Of a stretch of 37,870 bases of DNA, positions 8,270-14,802 are shown piece after piece. Each line of letters opens with the position of its first letter. The stretch's first letter is position 1. Origin of the DNA: Oscillospiraceae bacterium (lineage in GTDB: Bacteria; Bacillota; Clostridia; Oscillospirales; Ruminococcaceae); assembly GCA_017550285.1 (NCBI GenBank), contig JAFZPP010000034.1, positions 1 through 37,870 on the forward strand, given 5' to 3'. The translations under genes and the position numbers were made by a program. Below the pieces are notes generated by a model. The model saw only the letters and a program-made list of their open reading frames with translations. It searched no databases and was not told where the DNA came from.

Positions 8270-9286
8270 TTATTCAGATACGCGGAAAATCATCCGCATA
8301 AAGTTGTACAGATGTGAAATGACGCTGTGATAGTCATGACCGCTCTGTGTCATGACATGGAACAAGTGCTGTGTACCGTTCTCCGTCAGCATATCATGAT
8401 ACTGATACGGATAATCCAGCACGGCTTCATCATGCTCCGCGGCACTGATCAGCAGCAGATACGGTCGGTTCTCCGGAAAGCAGAACTGTGCCGGTTCCAG
8501 CGTATAGGGCGGATTGCCGACCTCGCGCACCACACCCGATGCAGGACACACCGCGCCGGTGAAGCCGAATACATCCGGATGTGTAAACCCGATTGTCAGA
8601 GAGACTCTGCCGCCTGCCGAGCAGCCTGTGATTGCGGTATGCGCCCTGTCCTCCGCGACAGAAAACGTGCTGTTGATAAACGGGCGCAAATCGCGCATCA
8701 GGTCTTCCGCAAACCGGTCGAAATTGCGCCAGTTTTCCGGATCAAGCCCCGTGCATTCCGGCATATCTTTGCTGCAATAGATATACGGCGAAACAACAAT
8801 CATCTCCTCTGCTTCGCCGTCCGTAATCAGATTATTGAGCATGACGCTGACGCAGACCCTGTCCTCGGCGATCCAGTCCTCAGTATCGCCGGAGCCGTGG
8901 AGTATATACAGCACCGGATATCTCTTTTCATCGGTATAATCCGCAGGCAGCAGCACATTGACGCCCGTCCTGCGGCATGCAGTATGCGAATAGTAATAGT
9001 ATTTCTCAAATTCCGGATATACCACATCCTCCCGCCGTTCGAGGATTTCATCCGGCTGCACCTCGACAATCTGCTTTTCGCAGCGGTTCATATAGAGCTG
9101 CTCCGGCGGTGCTGTCGTGACCGTCTCGGAAGTGATTTCCGGTTCAGTTTCGGATACGGTCGCAGTTGTTGCCGCTGCGGTTGTTGTTTCCGGAACAGTC
9201 TCCGCAGAGGATTCCGGCGCAGGCTTTTCGCCGCATCCGCAGAGCAGGAGTCCGCAGAACAGCATGCCTGCAATGATTTTTCTCAT
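8270..9286 (-). CDS. CE1-like alpha/beta-hydrolase esterase, lipoprotein
   Basis: The 338-residue protein starts at 9286 behind GGGGGAATG. An upstream in-frame ATG at 9322 would begin at about the predicted transcription start and has no SD site. The N-terminus is a lipoprotein signal (MRKIIAGMLF, lipobox LCGC with Cys18), followed by a Thr/Glu-rich spacer to about residue 70 that would lift the domain off the membrane. The hydrolase domain has YPVLYILHGSGD (oxyanion region), GCSAGG with nucleophile Ser223, and SGHDYHS with the catalytic His near the C-terminus, the layout of CE1/esterase-D enzymes. It is probably anchored on the outer face of the membrane and deacylates oligosaccharides released by the cellulosome. 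It has no dockerin, unlike its glycosidase neighbours. The substrate (feruloyl, acetyl or other) cannot be called. Confidence 0.87.
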   Translation of the reverse strand: MRKIIAGMLFCGLLLCGCGEKPAPESSAETVPETTTAAATTATVSETEPEITSETVTTAPPEQLYMNRCEKQIVEVQPDEILERREDVVYPEFEKYYYYSHTACRRTGVNVLLPADYTDEKRYPVLYILHGSGDTEDWIAEDRVCVSVMLNNLITDGEAEEMIVVSPYIYCSKDMPECTGLDPENWRNFDRFAEDLMRDLRPFINSTFSVAEDRAHTAITGCSAGGRVSLTIGFTHPDVFGFTGAVCPASGVVREVGNPPYTLEPAQFCFPENRPYLLLISAAEHDEAVLDYPYQYHDMLTENGTQHLFHVMTQSGHDYHSVISHLYNFMRMIFRVSE

Positions 9287-9333
9287 AGCACATTCCCCCG
9301 TAACAGAAAATATCTTTTTCATTTATTACAGCT

Positions 9334-9362
9334 ATTATAGCACACTGCCGCACGTATTTCAA
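9334..9362 (-). promoter_or_regulatory. Promoter of the lipoprotein esterase gene
   Basis: Minus-strand TTGAAA (9362-9357), 17-base spacer, TATAAT (9339-9334) with an extended -10 TGC. It stands back to back with the ktrB promoter, with 18 bases between the two -35 boxes. Confidence 0.85.
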
Positions 9363-9380
9363 GCATCCTGCCGATTTCAC

Positions 9381-9409
9381 TTGACATGGCATTCCGATTC
9401 TGTTATACT
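9381..9409 (+). promoter_or_regulatory. Promoter of ktrB
   Basis: TTGACA (9381-9386), 17-base spacer, TATACT (9404-9409). It leaves a leader of about 220 bases before ktrB. Confidence 0.8.
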
Positions 9410-9424
9410 GAATATGCTGCGCTT

Positions 9425-9568
9425 CCGGAAATAAGCAGAACAGGGCGGCATTCGCAAAACTGTCAGCCCGTTCTGCATGCGGCAATTCTTCCAAATGTAT
9501 CCGGAAACATTGCGGAGACTTGGCATAATGCCATAAAAATGAGCCGGAAATCTTGTATCCTTCCGGCT
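9425..9568 (+). promoter_or_regulatory. Structured 5' leader of ktrBA
   Basis: The leader contains GCAGAAC-A-GGGC (from about 9435) pairing with GCCC-GTTCTGC (to about 9479), an 11-bp stem with one bulge, and a second 8-bp hairpin AGCCGGAA/TTCCGGCT (9542-9549 with 9561-9568) without a T-run. Potassium uptake genes are often controlled by c-di-AMP (ydaO) riboswitches, but I could not match the conserved ydaO core, so the class is left open. Confidence 0.4.
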
Positions 9569-9636
9569 GCTGTAGTATAATAATTCAGGTTAAACTGACA
9601 ACTTTTGTATTTTATGAAATCAACAGAGGTAACACT

Positions 9637-10980
9637 ATGGAATCACCGAATCTCAAACCGAAACGGCAGGGCACCGGCAGCTTTCAGCTGATTGTCGGCG
9701 GCTTTTTTGTGCTGATTCTCTGCGGCGCGCTGCTCCTGATGCTTCCGATTGCATCGCAGGACCGGCAGGTCACACCGTTTATTGAAGCGCTGTTCACATC
9801 GGTCTCCTGCACCTGCGTGACCGGACTGGTCGTGCAGGATACGGCGACGCACTGGTCTCTGTTCGGTCAGATTATTATTCTGCTGCTCATTCAGATCGGC
9901 GGCATGGGCGTCATTACGGTCGCGCTTGCGATCATTCGCATAACCGGCAGAAAAATCGGACTGAAACAGCGCAGCATCATGCAGGAATCCATTTCCGCCC
10001 CGCAGATCGGCGGCATCTTAAAGCTGACCGGTTTTATCCTCAAGACCTCAGCGGTCATCGAGCTGATCGGCGCAGCATTGCTCAGTCCGGTGTTTATCCG
10101 TGATTTCGGCGTCGCCAAAGGGCTTTGGTACGCGCTGTTCCATTCCGTATCGGCTTTCTGCAATGCAGGCTTCGATCTGCTCGGCGTGCGTGAAAAATTC
10201 TCCTCGCTGACAACCTACAGTGACAATGCCTATTTTAATATTGTCATCATGCTGCTCATTATTATCGGCGGCATCAGCTTTATGACATGGAGCGATGTCC
10301 GTACATATAAGCTCCAAATCAGACGCTATTCACTGCAAAGCAAAATCATTCTGATGATTACCGCATTTCTGATTTTTGTACCGGCAGCCTGCTTCTTTTT
10401 CTTTGAATACAATCAGGAACCGATTGTGAAGCGCATTCTCTGCTCCCTGTTCCAGTCGGTAACAGCGCGTACCGCCGGTTTCAATACCGCGGACCTTGCC
10501 GCAATGCATGAATCCGGCACCGCGCTGATGATTATGCTGATGCTGACCGGCGGCGCGCCGGGCTCAACCGCAGGCGGCATGAAAGTCACAACGATTGCGG
10601 TGCTGTTTCTCTCGGCAGTTGCCGTGTTCCGCAGAAAGAATGATGTCACGAGCTTCAACCGCCGCATTCCGGAGGATGCAGTCCGCAATGCAGGCGCGAT
10701 TCTGTTTATCTATGTCTGCCTGTTCATGACAGCGGGCATTGCAATCAGTCTGATTGAGGGGCTTCCGCTGCTGACCTGTCTCTTTGAAACGGGCTCTGCC
10801 GCCGGTACTGCCGGTCTGACGCTCGGCATCACGACCTCTCTTTCGACCCCTTCGCACATCATGCTCATGCTGCTGATGTTCTTCGGCAGAATGGGCGGTC
10901 TTACGATGATCTACGCAGCGGTACCGTCCGGTGCAGGCGAATCTGCCCGTATGCCGCTGGAAAAAATCAATGTCGGATAA
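9637..10980 (+). CDS. ktrB: Potassium uptake channel subunit KtrB/TrkH family
   Basis: The 447-residue protein starts at 9637 behind AGAGGT; a longer frame back to 9553 has no SD site. It belongs to the superfamily of K+ transporters built from four M1-P-M2 repeats. The four filter loops are visible: CVTGLVV, FCNAGFD, RTAGFNT and GTAGLTLG, each with the conserved Gly that lines the pore. Length and a short N-terminus fit KtrB better than the longer TrkH. Its regulatory partner KtrA starts 12 bases downstream in the same operon. The protein would take up K+ across the cytoplasmic membrane, gated by the KtrA octameric ring. Nothing unusual was seen. Confidence 0.93.
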   Translation: MESPNLKPKRQGTGSFQLIVGGFFVLILCGALLLMLPIASQDRQVTPFIEALFTSVSCTCVTGLVVQDTATHWSLFGQIIILLLIQIGGMGVITVALAIIRITGRKIGLKQRSIMQESISAPQIGGILKLTGFILKTSAVIELIGAALLSPVFIRDFGVAKGLWYALFHSVSAFCNAGFDLLGVREKFSSLTTYSDNAYFNIVIMLLIIIGGISFMTWSDVRTYKLQIRRYSLQSKIILMITAFLIFVPAACFFFFEYNQEPIVKRILCSLFQSVTARTAGFNTADLAAMHESGTALMIMLMLTGGAPGSTAGGMKVTTIAVLFLSAVAVFRRKNDVTSFNRRIPEDAVRNAGAILFIYVCLFMTAGIAISLIEGLPLLTCLFETGSAAGTAGLTLGITTSLSTPSHIMLMLLMFFGRMGGLTMIYAAVPSGAGESARMPLEKINVG

Positions 10981-10992
10981 AGGAGAAACCAT

Positions 10993-11637
10993 ATGAAAGC
11001 GATTCTGATTATCGGTGTCGGCACATTCGGCGCACAGATTGCCAAGCGCATGACCGAGCTGCGCTGCGAAGTCATGGCAGTGGACAGCAACGAGGAACGT
11101 ATCAATGAAATCCTGCCCTATGTCACAAACGCACGCATCGGTGACAGCACAAACGAAGAATTCATGCGTTCGCTCGGCGTCCGCAATTATGATGTCTGCA
11201 TTGTCTCCATCGGCGACAATTTCCAGAATTCCCTTGAAACGACCGCTCTGCTGAGCGAACTGGGCGCACAGAAGGTTATTTCGCGCGCCTCGAACGATGT
11301 GCAGATGAAGTTTCTGCTCCGCAACGGCGCCGATGAGGTTGTCTATCCGGAAATGCAGATGGCAATGCGCATCGCAACGAAATATGCATCGGACAGCATC
11401 CTCGACTTCATCCAGCTCGACAGCAGCTATTCGATCTATGAGATGAAGGTGCCGCGCGAATGGGACGGCAAAAACCTGATGCAGCTCGATCTGCGCAAGA
11501 AATTCAAGCTCAATATCATTGCGTACCGCCACAAAGGACAGGTCGATGTTCCGATGCCGGATACCGTCTTTTCCTCGGATGATGTGGTATTTGTTGTCGG
11601 CAGCAGCAGGGATATTCAAAAATGCTTCCGTGTATGA
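10993..11637 (+). CDS. ktrA: Potassium uptake regulatory subunit KtrA (RCK domain)
   Basis: The 214-residue cytosolic protein starts behind AGGAGAAACC. Residues 1-125 form an RCK_N Rossmann domain: GVGTFGAQIA is the dinucleotide-binding loop, Asp at the end of beta2 (VMAVDSN) binds the ribose, and IGDSTNE follows. Residues about 135-214 are RCK_C, the domain that binds c-di-AMP in Firmicute KtrA. It would assemble as a ring beneath KtrB and open it with ATP. The length is normal for KtrA and half that of duplicated TrkA. Confidence 0.93.
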   Translation: MKAILIIGVGTFGAQIAKRMTELRCEVMAVDSNEERINEILPYVTNARIGDSTNEEFMRSLGVRNYDVCIVSIGDNFQNSLETTALLSELGAQKVISRASNDVQMKFLLRNGADEVVYPEMQMAMRIATKYASDSILDFIQLDSSYSIYEMKVPREWDGKNLMQLDLRKKFKLNIIAYRHKGQVDVPMPDTVFSSDDVVFVVGSSRDIQKCFRV

Positions 11638-11646
11638 TCCGCACCG

Positions 11647-11667
11647 CCCCTTCCGATTCGGAAGGGG
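11647..11667 (+). terminator. Terminator of the ktrBA operon
   Basis: CCCCTTCCG-ATT-CGGAAGGGG is a 9-bp stem with a three-base loop, 9 bases after the ktrA stop, followed by TTCCTGTTGTTAT. Its arm sequence and TTCCTGTT tail recur in the terminator at 14621-14648. Confidence 0.8.
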
Positions 11668-11713
11668 TTCCTGTTGTTATACTGAATAACATCTTAAATT
11701 TATCATAAGATTG

Positions 11714-11764
11714 CGGAAAGTGACAATTCTGTTATTGACACCGCTTTCCGAAATGTGCTAAAAT
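11714..11764 (+). promoter_or_regulatory. Promoter of the membrane-fusion protein operon with an overlapping inverted repeat
   Basis: TTGACA (11735-11740), 18-base spacer, TAAAAT (11759-11764) with extended -10 TGC. CGGAAAG (11714-11720) and CTTTCCG (11744-11750) form an inverted repeat that encloses the -35 box, a typical position for an efflux-operon repressor site. Confidence 0.65.
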
Positions 11765-11820
11765 ATGGCTAGCCAAATAAGCACTGTAAATCAATAAACA
11801 CATGAAAGGACATTTGAATC

Positions 11821-13248
11821 ATGGCAAAAAAAGGGAAAAAGAAAATCGGATGTATCATCTTCATTGTAATTTTTATTGCAGTGATTGCCGGACTGGTCAT
11901 TTTCCTGATGAAAATGGCGACCAAAGGCATCGCAATGCTGAGCTACGTGCCCTACGGTGAGGTTGCAGTCAAGGATCTTTCCGAATATGTCAATGTCTCG
12001 GGCAATGTTTCCAGCAGCGACTCCTATAATGTTACGGCAGAGGTGCTGCAAAAAGTGACAAAGCTCAATGTCAAGGTCGGTGACAGCGTCAAAAAGGGCG
12101 ATGTCCTCTGCGAGCTTGATACGACCTCTTTGCAGGAGAAATATGATAAGCTGGCTGCATCCGCCGGCAAGGCACAGGATGCAGAATCCTATAAGAGCGG
12201 CATTCTCCGCCGCAATCTGACGGATGCGAAAAACAATAAGGCAAGTCTGCTCAACAAGGCACAGAATGCGATCAATAACGCAATCTCTGCACGCGATACT
12301 GCCTACGACCGCTATAATCTCGCCGTTGAGCAGTATAACGCACTGATTGAAAAGATCAATGCAGGTGAGGATGAATCCGGCGAACTGCAAAAGCAGGCAG
12401 ATACGCTCCAGGAGCTAATTGACGAACTCTATCCGAAGCTCCCCTCCTTTGATGCTGCAATCGAAGAGGCACGCGCTGCCTATACCGAAACTGCCGAAAC
12501 CGCTGATAAGCTCATTCAGTCTGCGCAGGATGCAATCGACGCAGAGCAGTATTCGACCGGCAATGACTCCGTCGATGATGAGCTGAAGGAATTGCAGGAG
12601 CAGATCGACGCCTGCAAGATCACCGCACCGGCAGACGGTGTCATTACCGCTCTCAATGTCTCTGAGGGTACGATTCCGATGAACAATAACCTCATGATGA
12701 TCGAGAACACCGATTCGCTTGTCATCCGCGGCAAGGTCAATGAGGCGGATATTCTCCGCATCAGCGAGGGCATGAAATGTGAGATCAAGACGACTGCGAC
12801 CGAGGAGGAGATTATCCCCGGCAGCGTCAAGCGAATCGAGCGCATTCTCTCCTCCGGCTCCGACGCATCTGCGGGCGGCTATACCGTCGAAATCTCCATT
12901 GACGATCCGAAGAGCAGACTGCTGATCGGTATGTCCGCAAACGCAAAGATTATTCTCAGCAAGGTCGAAAATGTTCTGAGCGTCCCCTATGACGCTGTCC
13001 GCGGCGGTGAAAACGAAGGCTACTTTGTCTTTGTCTGCGAGCCTGCCGATCAGCAGGGCATGGTCAAGGTCGTGAAAAAGGATATTGAGATCGGCTTTGA
13101 AGGCGATTTCTTTACAGAAGTTACCAAAGGCGACCTCAAGGAAGGCGACATTGTCCTGACAGATTTCTTCAGCGACACAACGACAATCGAAGACGGCGCT
13201 GTGATTCCTGATCCGAAAATGATGAAGGAATTGAAGAATGCAACATAA
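11821..13248 (+). CDS. Membrane-fusion protein (HlyD/MacA-like efflux adaptor)
   Basis: The 475-residue protein starts behind GAAAGGA. A Lys-rich N-terminus leads into one membrane anchor (residues about 9-31), placing the rest outside the cell. Residues 45-100 form the first half of a biotinyl/lipoyl-like domain (SGNVSSSDSYNVTAEV, KVGDSVKKGDVLCELD). Residues about 105-265 are a long Ala/Glu/Lys-rich coiled-coil hairpin. The second lipoyl half follows (ITAPADGVITALNVSEGT), then beta-barrel and membrane-proximal domains. This is the MacA/YknX architecture. It lies 24 bases before a FtsX/MacB-type permease, so the two should form the extracellular and membrane parts of a tripartite ABC exporter. 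The expected ATPase gene is not adjacent. Confidence 0.9.
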   Translation: MAKKGKKKIGCIIFIVIFIAVIAGLVIFLMKMATKGIAMLSYVPYGEVAVKDLSEYVNVSGNVSSSDSYNVTAEVLQKVTKLNVKVGDSVKKGDVLCELDTTSLQEKYDKLAASAGKAQDAESYKSGILRRNLTDAKNNKASLLNKAQNAINNAISARDTAYDRYNLAVEQYNALIEKINAGEDESGELQKQADTLQELIDELYPKLPSFDAAIEEARAAYTETAETADKLIQSAQDAIDAEQYSTGNDSVDDELKELQEQIDACKITAPADGVITALNVSEGTIPMNNNLMMIENTDSLVIRGKVNEADILRISEGMKCEIKTTATEEEIIPGSVKRIERILSSGSDASAGGYTVEISIDDPKSRLLIGMSANAKIILSKVENVLSVPYDAVRGGENEGYFVFVCEPADQQGMVKVVKKDIEIGFEGDFFTEVTKGDLKEGDIVLTDFFSDTTTIEDGAVIPDPKMMKELKNAT

Positions 13249-13272
13249 GCACAGAATTCGGAGGTCAAAGGA

Positions 13273-14592
13273 ATGTTTATTTTAGAAAACATCCGGCTGG
13301 CATTCGGTGCGCTTGTGAACAACAAGATGCGTTCGCTACTGACAATGCTCGGTATTATCATCGGTATCAGCTCGGTTATCACAATCACAACAATCGGCAG
13401 CTCACTCAAAACGACACTTGCAACGAACCTCAATTCATTCGGCAACAACGGATTCTATCTTCGTTATGATGTAAAGCCGGATGAGGACGGAAACTATGAT
13501 TACAGCAGGCTCACCAGTGACGATTTCTGTACAAGCGAAATGCTGGATGAGCTCGACAAAAGATTTGAAGGAAAATATCTGGTCTGCAATGAAACAGCGC
13601 TCGGTGCAGGCACACTGCGCAACAGCAAGAATCAGATGCTGACTGTCGGTCTGGACGGCATGACGGAAGGCTCAATCAAGGCGCAGAAAGCCGTTCTCCG
13701 TCTGATCGGCGGAAGATATATCAACGATGAAGACGGCAAGCAGCACAAGCATTCCTGTGTCGTCTCTGACGTCTTCGTGGAACAGTATTTTCTCGACGGA
13801 AGCGATCCGATCGGAAAAAGTATCACTATTGACATTGCCGGTCTGTGCAATACGGAATTCGTCATCGTCGGTGTCTACAAATTCCCAGCTGCATTTGAAA
13901 AGCAGCTGGATCCCGGCACTGCGCTCATGGACAAAACAACCTATGTGTATGTTCCGTATCAGGTCGCGCTTGATCTGACCGGTCAGAAAAAAGCAGACAG
14001 CAAATATCCGCAGATCAATGTACGTGCAGACAACTACGATAAAGAACAGTGTCAGAGAGAGCTTCAGAATTTCTTTGATGAAATGTCAGCGAATACAAAT
14101 GCCGAATATGTTGTAAACAGCGATCAGGATGATCAGAAGCAGAATGATATGATCCTGACAATCATTACAGTCGTGATCTCGGTCATTGCGGCAATCTCGC
14201 TGCTCGTCGGCGGCATCGGCGTTATGAATATCATGCTCGTCAGCATCACGGAGCGCACCAGAGAAATCGGCGTGCGCAAGGCAATCGGCGCAAAGAGCAA
14301 GACGATCCGCAATCAGTTCCTGATTGAAGCGATCATCATGTGTCTGACCGGCGGCGGCATCGGCATTCTGATCGGCATTATCAACGGTCTCCTCGTCGGC
14401 ATCATTGGCACCAAGCTGATTTATCATTTCTTCCCGCTCTATGCAGAGCTTGTCACGATCAATGTCAAGCCTTCGTTCCTTGCAATCTTCATTTCGGTTA
14501 TCTTCTCGCTCCTGATCGGTCTGTTCTTCGGAACTTATCCGGCATCCAAAGCGGCGAAGATGAACCCGATTGACGCACTGCGTTACGAATAA
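13273..14592 (+). CDS. ABC transporter permease, MacB/FtsX type
   Basis: The 439-residue protein starts behind GGAGGTCAAAGGA. TM1 lies at about residues 17-38 (LTMLGIIIGISSVI), followed by a large extracellular MacB-like periplasmic core (about 45-280) and three C-terminal helices (about 285-310, 345-375, 395-420). The hallmark FtsX stretch GGIGVMNIML-VSITERTREIG with VRKAIGA couples to the ATPase. Unlike Gram-negative MacB it carries no nucleotide-binding domain of its own and so resembles YknZ. It is probably mechanotransmissive and exports a peptide, lipid or toxic compound with the preceding membrane-fusion protein. It must recruit an ATPase encoded elsewhere. Confidence 0.9.
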   Translation: MFILENIRLAFGALVNNKMRSLLTMLGIIIGISSVITITTIGSSLKTTLATNLNSFGNNGFYLRYDVKPDEDGNYDYSRLTSDDFCTSEMLDELDKRFEGKYLVCNETALGAGTLRNSKNQMLTVGLDGMTEGSIKAQKAVLRLIGGRYINDEDGKQHKHSCVVSDVFVEQYFLDGSDPIGKSITIDIAGLCNTEFVIVGVYKFPAAFEKQLDPGTALMDKTTYVYVPYQVALDLTGQKKADSKYPQINVRADNYDKEQCQRELQNFFDEMSANTNAEYVVNSDQDDQKQNDMILTIITVVISVIAAISLLVGGIGVMNIMLVSITERTREIGVRKAIGAKSKTIRNQFLIEAIIMCLTGGGIGILIGIINGLLVGIIGTKLIYHFFPLYAELVTINVKPSFLAIFISVIFSLLIGLFFGTYPASKAAKMNPIDALRYE

Positions 14593-14620
14593 ACCAATTC
14601 CATTTTCTTTACTCTTTGGG

Positions 14621-14648
14621 AATCCCCTTCCGGCTCCGGAGGGGGATT
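14621..14648 (+). terminator. Terminator of the membrane-fusion/permease operon
   Basis: A 13-bp stem (AATCCCCTTCCGG with CCGGAGGGGGATT, one G-U) with a tight loop is followed by CCTGTTTTC. Confidence 0.8.
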
Positions 14649-14710
14649 CCTGTTTTCATATAATATGTGCAATATGATATATAATCGCAAGAAATGGGGA
14701 TTCAAAGTTA

Positions 14711-14739
14711 TTGACTTTTTTCATTTGGTCTGCTATAAT
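14711..14739 (+). promoter_or_regulatory. Promoter of the GH30 gene
   Basis: TTGACT (14711-14716), 17-base spacer, TATAAT (14734-14739) with extended -10 TGC. The perfect palindrome TGTACGTACA (14766-14775) lies in the leader and may be an operator. Confidence 0.8.
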
Positions 14740-14802
14740 AAAACTGTATAGCAATAGATAAAAGCTGTACGTACAAATTATACTGGAAAAGGGTGGATTT
14801 AT

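Noticed and set aside
9410-9636. c-di-AMP (ydaO) riboswitch before ktrB
   Set aside because: Expected from biology, but the conserved core could not be matched by eye, so only an unassigned structured leader is reported.
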